Positions 1-5,499 of a stretch of 5,499 nucleotides of DNA are shown one piece after another. Position numbers and translations under genes: made by a program. Numbering within the stretch: the stretch's first letter is position 1; each line of letters begins with the position of its first letter. Below the pieces are notes generated by a model. It worked only from the letters and a program-made list of their open reading frames with translations, had not been told where the DNA came from and made no database searches. The stretch comes from RUG14219 sp045538535 (lineage in GTDB: Bacteria; Cyanobacteriota; Vampirovibrionia; Gastranaerophilales; Gastranaerophilaceae). Location of the stretch: NCBI GenBank assembly GCA_045538535.1, contig JAZSRN010000020.1, positions 1 to 5,499 on the forward strand. The letters run 5' to 3'.

Positions 1-8
1 ATATACCC

Positions 9-36
9 ATTATATCAAATTTTTTAACAAGTGCAA
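9..36 (-). promoter_or_regulatory. Extended -10 promoter reading out of the left edge
   Basis: On the minus strand there is a perfect TATAAT (14 to 9) preceded by TG and one base, giving the extended -10 form TGATATAAT (17 to 9). A weak -35, TTGCAC (36 to 31), lies 16 bp upstream. It sits just after the ricT stop codon and would drive a gene beyond the left edge. Start-point and activity are inferred. The -35 matches the consensus only in its first three bases, so the call rests on the extended -10. Confidence 0.45.
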
Positions 37-41
37 GCACT
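30..41. repeat. Short inverted repeat over the -35 region
   Basis: AGTGC-AA-GCACT is a pair of perfect 5-bp arms with a 2-bp centre. The centre is too short for a stable RNA hairpin with full arms, so a dimeric DNA-binding protein site is more plausible than a terminator. It overlaps the proposed -35 of the outward promoter at 9-36, the position expected of a repressor operator. A 5-bp arm can arise by chance in A/T-rich DNA, so confidence is low. Confidence 0.25.
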
Positions 42-45
42 ATAT

Positions 46-972
46 TTAAACATTACCCGTAGAACTATTTTTATCATCTTCAAGTTGTTTAATGTCAATA
101 TTAGAATCTTCATCAACATAGGCATTATTTATAGGCGGAACATCAATCTCAACGTTTACATCAGCATCAACCATTTCAATATCCGATTTTATAAATTCTT
201 TAGTTTTACCGTCTTCCATTTTTACCGCAACAGTTCCGTTCATAAATTGAAGATAACATACCTTGCCCAATCCATCCGGAGTCATTACGGAAGAACCAAT
301 CGGAGGCATACCTTTTGCTGCATCAATATAATTTGAATATTCATAAGTTAAACAACACAACAATCTACCGCAAGTACCTGAAATTTTACCTGGCGCAATC
401 GGCATTCCTTGATCTTTTGCCAACTTAACATTTATATTTGCAAACTTTTTCAAAAACGATGCGCAACAAAACGGTCTGCCACAAATTCCAACACCTTCCA
501 AGATAGAAGTTTCGTCACGTACACCAATATGTCTTAAATCAATACGCACACGAGTAAAAACTTGGGTCAAATCTTTCAACAACGCTCTAAAATCGACTCT
601 TTCCGGTGCCGTATAGTAAAAAGTTATCTTACGTTTATCAAACGTAATACGACACTGCACCAAATTCATATTTAATTTATGTTTTTTCACCAATTCTTGA
701 CATTTAAAAAATGAAGTAACCTCCTCTTTTTTAATATCATCCAAGGCTTGCAAATCTCGTTGTGAAAGCACTCTGATAAAATGGAACGGTTCCGGCTTAC
801 ATTTTGAACAATTCCAACACTTATTTATTTCAGAATTCACGATAAAAGCTTTTAGCGCTTCTTCACCCTTTTCTGTCCGAACTAAAACCATTTGACCGTC
901 CTCAAGGTGTACACCTTCCGGAATATTTATCGGATAATACGCATTTTTCAAATATCTGACTGCAAATTTCAT
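46..972 (-). CDS. ricT: PSP1-domain protein, RicT/YaaT family
   Basis: This is a 308-aa PSP1-family protein. In Bacillus subtilis RicT (YaaT, about 275 aa) joins RicA and RicF in an iron-sulfur-containing complex that works with RNase Y in mRNA maturation; the role here is inferred from that. The family core is clear: KITFYYTAPERVDFR (115-129), RIDLRHIGVRDE (143-154), GICGRPFCC (162-170) and KISGTCGRLLCC (196-207). These carry the conserved cysteines C164, C169, C170, C201, C206 and C207, the residues implicated in cluster binding in the family. Unlike the Bacillus protein as I recall it, this one also has a CxxCxxC triplet (C52, C55, C58) in the N-terminal part, and an acidic, probably disordered tail (about 264-308). 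The ATG overlaps the gpsA stop as TAATG, suggesting translational coupling, with a purine-rich stretch upstream as ribosome binding site. It is the last gene of the operon. No ricA or ricF is visible nearby. Confidence 0.93.
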   Translation of the reverse strand: MKFAVRYLKNAYYPINIPEGVHLEDGQMVLVRTEKGEEALKAFIVNSEINKCWNCSKCKPEPFHFIRVLSQRDLQALDDIKKEEVTSFFKCQELVKKHKLNMNLVQCRITFDKRKITFYYTAPERVDFRALLKDLTQVFTRVRIDLRHIGVRDETSILEGVGICGRPFCCASFLKKFANINVKLAKDQGMPIAPGKISGTCGRLLCCLTYEYSNYIDAAKGMPPIGSSVMTPDGLGKVCYLQFMNGTVAVKMEDGKTKEFIKSDIEMVDADVNVEIDVPPINNAYVDEDSNIDIKQLEDDKNSSTGNV

Positions 973-1973
973 TATATATATCTTTCTTCTTCTTTCAATT
1001 TTCTATTCATTAATTTAGCTAGTAACGCTTCCGGCGTAATATCGGTGTAAACCGCCTCATAAATAGCACTGGAAACGGGCACTTCTAAATCCAATTTTTG
1101 CGCCAATTCACAAATTGCTTTTGAAGTCTTTACACCCTCGGCAACCGAACCCAATTCGGCGAGAATGTCATTAATTTTTTTACCTTTAGCAAGCATGGAA
1201 CCGACTGTATAATTTCGTGACATCGGACTTGAACAAGTAGCAATCAAATCACCCATACCTGAAAGCCCATACAAAGTCGAAGGATTTGCCCCCAACTTTA
1301 TACTTACTCTAACAATTTCGGCCATCCCACGAGTCAAAAGAGAACCCGCACAATTATCACCAAGCCCCATTGTATGAGCGAAACCGGAAGCAATAGCGAT
1401 TACGTTTTTCAAACTGCCTCCAAGTTCAACACCAATAACATCAGAATTTGTATACAATCTAAATTTATTAGGAACGTTACAAGCTTTTTGAACAAACTCA
1501 GCAGTTTCAATATCATCCGAAGCAACAGAAGCGGCAGTCGGTTTACCCGCCAAAACTTCTTTAGCAAGTGTAGGGCCAGACAATATTACCAATTTTTGAT
1601 TAGGCAAAACATCTTTTATAACCTCGGACATTCTCATCAACGAAGGCAACTCAATCCCTTTTGAAGCATTGACAAGAACTTGTTCGGGCTTAATTCCCGC
1701 TAGTTTAAGATTTTCACAAACGTCACGCGTACCGGAAGTTGCAACAACCGAAAGAATAATTTCAGCATCTTTTATTGCGCTTGCCAAATCCGAAGTAATC
1801 TGTACTTTGTCTGCTAACTGGACTTCTAAAGGTTTTGAACAATGTTTATTTTGAATTAAATCTTCAGACAAATCACACGCACGTCCCCAAACCGTAACTT
1901 CATCAAAATTATCCGTCAACAACCACGCTAGAGTAAGCCCCCAACATCCTGCACCTAAAACTGTCAACTTCAT
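972..1973 (-). CDS. gpsA: Glycerol-3-phosphate dehydrogenase [NAD(P)+]
   Basis: The enzyme is cytoplasmic and interconverts dihydroxyacetone phosphate and sn-glycerol 3-phosphate using NAD(P)H, supplying the backbone for phospholipid synthesis. At 333 aa it has the normal family length. The Rossmann nucleotide-binding loop GAGCWG is at 7-12, with Cys where Ser is usual. ASKGIE is at 103-108, SGPTLAKEV at 132-140, GVELGGSLKNV at 181-191 with K189 as the expected catalytic lysine, and GLSGMGDLIATC at 236-247 followed by SRNYTVG (252-258). AEGVKT is at 278-283. A strong ribosome binding site, AGGAG, lies 8 nt before the ATG at 1973, supporting this start. murQ ends 21 nt upstream, and the stop codon overlaps the ricT start by one base. 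Nothing suggests damage, and all expected motifs are present. Confidence 0.97.
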   Translation of the reverse strand: MKLTVLGAGCWGLTLAWLLTDNFDEVTVWGRACDLSEDLIQNKHCSKPLEVQLADKVQITSDLASAIKDAEIILSVVATSGTRDVCENLKLAGIKPEQVLVNASKGIELPSLMRMSEVIKDVLPNQKLVILSGPTLAKEVLAGKPTAASVASDDIETAEFVQKACNVPNKFRLYTNSDVIGVELGGSLKNVIAIASGFAHTMGLGDNCAGSLLTRGMAEIVRVSIKLGANPSTLYGLSGMGDLIATCSSPMSRNYTVGSMLAKGKKINDILAELGSVAEGVKTSKAICELAQKLDLEVPVSSAIYEAVYTDITPEALLAKLMNRKLKEEERYI

Positions 1974-1994
1974 TATATTCTCTCCTCTTAAAAT

Positions 1995-2900
1995 CTAGAC
2001 TTTACTTTCAACCAAATCTAATTCGGCCAACAATTTTCTTAAAACACCGGCATGCTTACGCAATTTTGTTCTCGAAATATCGACATCATCACCGGTTTTA
2101 ATAGAAACAATCGCAGTTTTAATCTCCCAATTTGACTTCAACAACGCCGCCAACGCTTGACTGTGTGAAACTTGCGCAATTTGAGCAACAATTCTGATTG
2201 CTCTATCTTTCAACTTTTCGTTCACTGCTTGTAAATCAATCATAAAGTTTTCGTAAGTTTTGCCAATTTTAATCATCGAACCAGTTGTCAACATATTCAA
2301 AATCATTTTTTGCGCTGTACCGGCTTTCAAACGACTTGAACCCGCGATAACTTCCGGCCCGACTTCTGCACAAATAACTTGACCGGCTTCTGCGGCGATT
2401 TTACCTTTTGAGTTACAAGTAACGGCAATCGTAGGAGAATTAACCTCATCGGCCTTTGCCAAAACCCCAAGTAAATATTTTGGATTTCCGCTTGCTGAAA
2501 TCACAACACAGACATCTTTAGAAGTTAAAACCTCAGCATCTTTATAACCTTGTTCGTAATTGTCTTCAGCACCCTCAACCGAAGTTCTTATTGCTGCATC
2601 ACCACCGGCAATAATCCCTTGCACCATATCTGTAGGAACACTAAAAGTAGGAGGACACTCCGAAGCATCGAGGATACCTAAACGTCCTGAAGTTCCGGCA
2701 CCAAAGTAAAACAATCTTCCGCCTTTTAAAAACTGCTTGGCTATTGTATCAATAGCATTTGCGATGTTTTCTGCCTCTTCTTCAATAACAAGTGCAACAA
2801 TTTTGTCTTCCTCGTTCATTTTGCGAACCATATCTACAGTCGACAAAATATCAATATTTTTGGTATTTTCATTCCTGTATTCTGTAATTGCTTCACTCAT
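1995..2900 (-). CDS. murQ: N-acetylmuramic acid 6-phosphate etherase
   Basis: MurQ cleaves the D-lactyl ether of MurNAc 6-phosphate to give GlcNAc 6-phosphate and D-lactate, a cytoplasmic step of peptidoglycan recycling or MurNAc use. The 301-aa length is normal. The SIS-domain signature FGAGTSGRLGILDASECPP (66-84) is essentially canonical. E81 (in SECPP) and E112 (in EGAED) align with E. coli E83 and E114, which I recall as the catalytic glutamates; their spacing of 31 residues is the same. AGGDAA (98-103), ISASGNP (134-140) and GPEVIAGSSRLKAGTAQK (181-198) are also family motifs. AGGGG lies 8 nt before the ATG at 2900; an ATG 7 nt further upstream is out of frame. Partners such as a MurNAc transporter (murP), anmK or a regulator (murR) are not in the window, so the substrate source is unknown. 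It sits between ribH and gpsA in the operon. Confidence 0.97.
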   Translation of the reverse strand: MSEAITEYRNENTKNIDILSTVDMVRKMNEEDKIVALVIEEEAENIANAIDTIAKQFLKGGRLFYFGAGTSGRLGILDASECPPTFSVPTDMVQGIIAGGDAAIRTSVEGAEDNYEQGYKDAEVLTSKDVCVVISASGNPKYLLGVLAKADEVNSPTIAVTCNSKGKIAAEAGQVICAEVGPEVIAGSSRLKAGTAQKMILNMLTTGSMIKIGKTYENFMIDLQAVNEKLKDRAIRIVAQIAQVSHSQALAALLKSNWEIKTAIVSIKTGDDVDISRTKLRKHAGVLRKLLAELDLVESKV

Positions 2901-2935
2901 TTCTCATTCCCCTATATAAACTAATAAACACTAAT

Positions 2936-3400
2936 CTAATTCAATTCTTTTAGCAAATTAACCATTTCAATAGCGCCCTTAGCCGCATCAGAACCTTTAT
3001 TACCCGATTTTGTACCGGCTCTTTCGATAGCTTGTTCGATATTATCTGTTGTAAGAACCCCGAACATTACCGGAACACCAGTTTGTAGACTTACACTAGC
3101 GATCCCCTTTGACAATTCGGCTGAAACATAGTCAAAATGAGGCGTTGAACCCTTTATAATTGCACCTAAAGTAATAATTGCACTATATTTTTTTGTCTGT
3201 GCACATTTCATTGTCACAAGCGGAATTTCAAATGCTCCCGGAACTTTCACTACATCAATGTTATCAGAAGACACGCCATGTCTTTCAAGCTCATCAATCG
3301 CACCTGCAAGAAGTTTAGACCCGATAAAATCGTTAAATCTTGCAATTACGATACAAAATTTGTCATTCCCTGCTACCAATTTACCTTCAAATGTTTTCAT
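2936..3400 (-). CDS. ribH: 6,7-dimethyl-8-ribityllumazine synthase
   Basis: RibH condenses 5-amino-6-ribitylamino-uracil with 3,4-dihydroxy-2-butanone 4-phosphate, the penultimate step of riboflavin synthesis; family members often assemble as pentamers or 60-mer shells. The 154-aa length is typical. Visible motifs are ARFND (20-24) with the stacking residue F22, VPGAFEIP (53-60), LGAIIKGSTPHFDYV (78-92) with the catalytic histidine H88, and ERAGTKSGNKG (126-136) with the phosphate-binding R127. GGAGAG lies 5 nt before the ATG at 3400. The gene stands apart from ribD, ribE and ribBA, which are not in the window. The 48-nt gap upstream is too short for an FMN riboswitch, so regulation by FMN at this site is unlikely. 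It lies 35 nt before murQ and is probably cotranscribed with the thioredoxin/ccdA pair. Confidence 0.97.
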   Translation of the reverse strand: MKTFEGKLVAGNDKFCIVIARFNDFIGSKLLAGAIDELERHGVSSDNIDVVKVPGAFEIPLVTMKCAQTKKYSAIITLGAIIKGSTPHFDYVSAELSKGIASVSLQTGVPVMFGVLTTDNIEQAIERAGTKSGNKGSDAAKGAIEMVNLLKELN

Positions 3401-3419
3401 TATTTCTCTCCATAGTTTT

Positions 3420-3448
3420 TTTATAGCATTATTTTAATACATTTGAAA
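3420..3448 (-). promoter_or_regulatory. Weak candidate internal promoter before ribH
   Basis: The 48-nt ccdA-ribH gap is the widest inside the operon. It contains TGCTATAAA (3428 to 3420), an extended -10 with five of six -10 bases matching. A poor -35, TTTCAA, lies 17 bp upstream (3445-3450, running into the ccdA stop). Transcription would start only a few bases before the ribosome binding site at 3406-3411, an unusually short leader. This may be chance in very A/T-rich DNA. Confidence 0.2.
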
Positions 3449-4153
3449 CTATTTTACAACTAAAGGAGCAAAAATCTTATAAAAAATATATATTGAAGAC
3501 AAAATAAGTAATAAACCACTCAATTTCATCAACAAATCAGAAAGGACATAAAACTTTTTCCAAGTCTTGAGATGAGAAGTCAAAACTCCTGCAACTACTA
3601 AAATCAAACCTTGTCCTAATGAGAACAAAAACAACATAATTATTGCTTGAACAATACTTGCAGAAAGCGACGCAAATGCCATTATTCCGGCTAAAATAGG
3701 AGTTGAACAAGGGGTACCGATTAGGGCAAAAGTTCCACCTAACAAAACCGGATAAAGGAAATTGCTATGTACATTACCTTTTGGCAATTCTTTTATTAAT
3801 ACCGGCATTTCAAAATCAAGAAACCCTATTAATTTTAACCCCATAACCATAATTATACCGGCCAAAAAGATTCCGAAATATCCACCCGCAAACGAAACAA
3901 AAACCTTACCAGTTACGGCACAAAGGATACCAATAACCGAAAATATTATCGCCGTCCCTAAGACAAACGACAATATTTGGAAAAAAGTTTTTATCGGCTT
4001 ATCTTTTGAATACCCACCGACATACCCGATAATTATAGGCAACATCGCAAGAGAACAAGGCGATACAGACGCTATTAACCCTCCCAAAAACGAAAGTGCA
4101 AATAAAAGTATCAAACTTGTTTCTCCACTAAAAAGCGATGCTAAATTTTCCAT
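3449..4153 (-). CDS. ccdA: CcdA/DsbD-type transmembrane thiol-electron transporter
   Basis: This is a polytopic inner-membrane protein that takes reducing equivalents from cytoplasmic thioredoxin and passes them to extracytoplasmic thioredoxin-like proteins. At 234 aa it matches short CcdA proteins without the extra DsbD domains. About six hydrophobic segments are visible (roughly 13-33, 57-78, 85-107, 134-156, 164-190, 208-227). The two signature cysteines lie in SVSPCSLAMLP (C33) and GTPCSTPILAGI (C149), the redox pair of the family. The ATG overlaps the thioredoxin stop as TAATG. GGAGAA, 9 nt upstream, lies inside the preceding gene, so the two are probably translated together. The likely partner is that thioredoxin-like protein. 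No cytochrome c synthesis genes (ccsA, ccsB) are visible, so the target may be general thiol reduction outside the membrane rather than cytochrome maturation. Confidence 0.92.
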   Translation of the reverse strand: MENLASLFSGETSLILLFALSFLGGLIASVSPCSLAMLPIIIGYVGGYSKDKPIKTFFQILSFVLGTAIIFSVIGILCAVTGKVFVSFAGGYFGIFLAGIIMVMGLKLIGFLDFEMPVLIKELPKGNVHSNFLYPVLLGGTFALIGTPCSTPILAGIMAFASLSASIVQAIIMLFLFSLGQGLILVVAGVLTSHLKTWKKFYVLSDLLMKLSGLLLILSSIYIFYKIFAPLVVK

Positions 4154-4542
4154 TATTTTAAGTTCTCCAATTTAATTGACATTTGTTCCTTAGGAATTGC
4201 GCCCTCAATTCTATCAACTTGAACACCGTTTGAATCAATCAAAATAATTGTTGGAACAAGTGTAACATTGTATTTTTGGATTTGTGAATCAGTAAATGAA
4301 GATTTATTTTGAACCGGAATTTCGGTTAAAACGATTCTATTTTCAAATTGAGGGAAAATTTCTTCAAAAACCTTAGTCATTTCTTGGCAATCACGACACA
4401 TAGTCGAAGTAAATTTTAAAACTTGAGGTTTACCATTTGCTTCAGATGTTTTTGCAACAGTTTCAGAGTTCCCGGATAACACCCAATATGCAATCAATGG
4501 TACTAAAAATACTAATAAAATTGTTATTATATTTTTTTTCAT
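4153..4542 (-). CDS. Membrane-anchored thioredoxin-like protein
   Basis: This small 129-aa protein has an N-terminal signal anchor (KK, then hydrophobic residues about 5-23) and a thioredoxin domain outside the membrane. The redox motif is C49-R-D-C52 within FTSTMCRDC, and the conserved cis-proline is P97 in LVPTII. The CxxC is not the CGPC of cytoplasmic thioredoxin. The next gene, ccdA, overlaps it by one base, so it is best read as the acceptor of electrons from CcdA, reducing disulfides in exported proteins; its exact substrate cannot be read from sequence. A good ribosome binding site, AGGAG, lies 8 nt before the ATG at 4542, and the signal anchor begins right after that start, which supports it. 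It is the first gene of the proposed six-gene operon, behind the promoter at 4566-4594. ResA/CcsX-like or TlpA-like labels are possible but not distinguishable here. Confidence 0.88.
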   Translation of the reverse strand: MKKNIITILLVFLVPLIAYWVLSGNSETVAKTSEANGKPQVLKFTSTMCRDCQEMTKVFEEIFPQFENRIVLTEIPVQNKSSFTDSQIQKYNVTLVPTIILIDSNGVQVDRIEGAIPKEQMSIKLENLK

Positions 4543-4565
4543 GGCTCTTTCTCCTTTACAAAAAT

Positions 4566-4594
4566 ATAATAACGCAAAATCATTTTTTTGATAA
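4566..4594 (-). promoter_or_regulatory. Candidate promoter of the six-gene operon
   Basis: On the minus strand TTATCA (4594 to 4589, four of six matches to TTGACA) is followed after exactly 17 bp by TATTAT (4571 to 4566, five of six matches to TATAAT). Transcription would begin near 4559, leaving a leader of about 17 nt that holds the ribosome binding site of the thioredoxin-like gene. It lies just after the terminator of the pilin-like gene, the expected place for a new transcription unit. Start-point is inferred. Confidence 0.45.
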
Positions 4595-4621
4595 CACCAC
4601 TCGGGGAATATTTTGGGATAA

Positions 4622-4651
4622 TAAAAAGAGTTGAATGTTTTTATTCAACCC
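4622..4651 (-). terminator. Rho-independent terminator after the pilin-like gene
   Basis: Read on the minus strand, GGGTTGAAT (4651 to 4643) pairs with ATTCAACTC (4636 to 4628) around a 6-nt loop. This gives a 9-bp stem with one G-U pair, followed directly by a run of T (4627 down to about 4622). A-rich sequence precedes the stem, so it could extend further and may also work in the opposite direction. It lies 35 nt past the stop of the pilin-like gene and separates it from the operon starting at 4542. Confidence 0.82.
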
Positions 4652-4685
4652 TTTTTATTAAAATCTAAATAAACTTCATACAGTC

Positions 4686-5499
4686 CTACTCTTTACACAA
4701 CACTAAGCCGGTGTTATGGCCTCGGGAATGGTTAATGAATCTCCCGTACGAGGTCGTAGAGAAGAAAGTGCGGTAGTACGCGCCGAAGCTATCGTCCTCA
4801 CGCCCAGACCAAACCAAAAACGACGAAATGTTTGCATCTGAGAATCCGTATTTTACTCCGATAGATGCACTGTATGTTTTGCCCGCACTGCTGGATAGGT
4901 CTTGGTATCCTCCTATTGTTGTGCCGTATATGTCACTTGCGATTGCTGCTAGATCTGCCACGCTTGCCATTTTGGATTTACCTCCGCACATTGCGGCTGC
5001 GCCAGCGTAGTAATCTCCTTCACTTCCACTGTAACAGTAATCAAGTTCTAAGTCATCCTTTTGGGCCATACATTCTGCGTAGGTAAGTGGTTTGTTTGCT
5101 GCTTGTGGTGCTTTAAAACATCCCTCGTTGATTTCAAAGGCGCACGCGGAGCCTAGGCCACCGGAGTTGAAGGTTATGACGTCATTGGATAGTTTGTTTG
5201 GCATTTTGGAGCCATTCCAGTCAAATACCGCGGCTACGCAACCGGATGTACTTGATTGATTGTTTGACCAAGTAATTGGAACTTCGTCAATATCGCATTT
5301 TGCGTTGTAGGTTAATATCATTGCAGTACCGTCTGCAGTTACGATACCTACTGTATCACCATATTCTTGAGTGTCGTTCTTTTCCATTTTTAGTTCTTTA
5401 CCGGTTTTGGTATCTTTTATTTCCCATTCTGTATTGTCATCTAACAATACTTTTTCTGTAGGCCAACATTCGGTTAAGTGTTGGTTATCGCAGACTTTT
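4686..5499 (-). CDS. Pilin-like secreted protein with lectin-like C-terminus (5' partial)
   Basis: The reading frame stays open to the right edge, so the gene is cut at its 5' end; 270 complete codons are visible and any prepilin leader would lie outside. Numbering from the first whole codon, DWNGSKMPNKLSNDVITF (93-110) resembles the conserved strand of pilin-like proteins (typically DVNG..GPN..G.D.F) common in Gastranaerophilales; this is recalled, not searched. Residues about 155-190 (CYSG...AAAMCGGKSKMASVADLAAIA) and the end (LVWSGRE...YYRTFF...GLVLC) resemble the C-type-lectin/DUF1566-like fold, where a paired Cys, a W and terminal R/C positions are typical. Ten cysteines (3, 11, 68, 87, 119, 127, 143, 155, 171, 268) suggest disulfides and export. 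A TTG at 5447 could be read as a start but has coding sequence in frame before it. Codon use in the last 35 codons differs from the rest. A terminator follows. Exact function is unknown; adhesion or surface recognition is a guess. Confidence 0.6.
   Translation of the reverse strand, partial: KVCDNQHLTECWPTEKVLLDDNTEWEIKDTKTGKELKMEKNDTQEYGDTVGIVTADGTAMILTYNAKCDIDEVPITWSNNQSSTSGCVAAVFDWNGSKMPNKLSNDVITFNSGGLGSACAFEINEGCFKAPQAANKPLTYAECMAQKDDLELDYCYSGSEGDYYAGAAAMCGGKSKMASVADLAAIASDIYGTTIGGYQDLSSSAGKTYSASIGVKYGFSDANISSFLVWSGREDDSFGAYYRTFFSTTSYGRFINHSRGHNTGLVLCKE
4707..4796 (-). other. Possible DGR-type variable region at the 3' end of the pilin-like gene
   Basis: Codons 235-264 of the visible protein have C in the third position in 18 of 30 cases (GAC, AGC, TTC, GGC, TAC, CGC, ACC, AAC, TCC), and 22 of 30 end in G or C. 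In about 60 codons near 5260-5447 of the same gene only about one in five ends in C. Enrichment for NNC codons at the extreme 3' end of a gene with a C-type-lectin-like terminus is what adenine mutagenesis of AAC codons in a DGR template would leave. The following stretch (4686-4706, LVLCKE and stop) would be the fixed end. Neither a template repeat nor a reverse transcriptase is in the window, so the call is inference. Confidence 0.35.

Noticed and set aside
46..972. Evidence for sporulation from the YaaT/'stage 0 sporulation' name
   Set aside because: PSP1/RicT proteins occur in many non-sporulating bacteria; the gene alone says nothing about spore formation.
2905..2907. Upstream ATG as alternative start of murQ
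   Set aside because: It is 7 nt before the chosen ATG and therefore in another frame; the AGGGG site at 2908-2912 fits the ATG at 2900.
3401..3448. FMN riboswitch in front of ribH
   Set aside because: Only 48 nt separate ribH from ccdA, far too little for this riboswitch, and no conserved core was seen.
3762..4175. Plus-strand reading frame of 137 codons opposite ccdA
   Set aside because: It is antisense to a well-supported membrane protein gene, shows no family motif and has a biased composition expected of the complement of hydrophobic codons. The same applies to the other plus-strand frames, for example 31-336 and 1374-1664.
1..4685. DGR reverse transcriptase or template repeat downstream of the possible variable region
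   Set aside because: Every reading frame of size in this stretch belongs to a recognised housekeeping or redox gene, and I saw no second copy of the 3' segment by eye. If a DGR exists its core must lie elsewhere.
5445..5447. TTG as start codon of the pilin-like gene
   Set aside because: The frame is open for 17 more codons to the window edge, and the upstream residues (including two cysteines and a CWPTEKV stretch) read as part of the same domain. The gene is simply cut by the edge.

Overview
The window is A/T-rich, tightly packed, and coded entirely on the minus strand, so it reads from the right edge to the left. It looks like a low-GC, probably gut-associated, anaerobic or fermentative bacterium with an envelope that displays pilin-like surface proteins. 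The protein at the right edge resembles the large pilin-like families of Candidatus Gastranaerophilales (Melainabacteria/Vampirovibrionia). This lineage guess is from memory and is only moderately secure. The other six genes are broadly distributed and do not fix the taxon.

Right part (4686-5499): the C-terminal 270 codons of a cysteine-rich, probably secreted pilin-like protein whose N-terminus lies beyond the window. It has a pilin-type segment (DWNGSKMPNK) and a C-terminal part that looks like a C-type-lectin/DUF1566-like fold. Its last 30-40 codons differ sharply from the rest of the window: 18 of 30 consecutive codons end in C, and many are TAC, TTC, GGC, AAC or ACC. That is the footprint expected of a variable region written by a diversity-generating retroelement (DGR) from an AAC-rich template. 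No template repeat or reverse transcriptase is visible here, so this is a hypothesis, but it is the best lead in the window. A hairpin terminator follows the gene.

Middle and left part (46-4542): six co-directional genes that look like one operon, starting from a candidate promoter at 4566-4594. In transcription order they are a membrane-anchored thioredoxin-like protein, a CcdA/DsbD-type thiol-electron transporter, lumazine synthase (ribH), N-acetylmuramic acid 6-phosphate etherase (murQ), glycerol-3-phosphate dehydrogenase (gpsA) and a PSP1-domain RicT/YaaT protein. Spacing is tight: two junctions overlap by one base as TAATG (thioredoxin/ccdA and gpsA/ricT), and the others are 21, 35 and 48 nt. 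The first two genes form a functional pair that moves reducing equivalents across the membrane. The remaining four are housekeeping genes for riboflavin synthesis, peptidoglycan recycling, phospholipid precursor supply and RNA processing.

Left edge (1-45): an extended -10 promoter (TGATATAAT on the minus strand) points out of the window, with a small inverted repeat over its -35 region. It presumably drives the next gene downstream.
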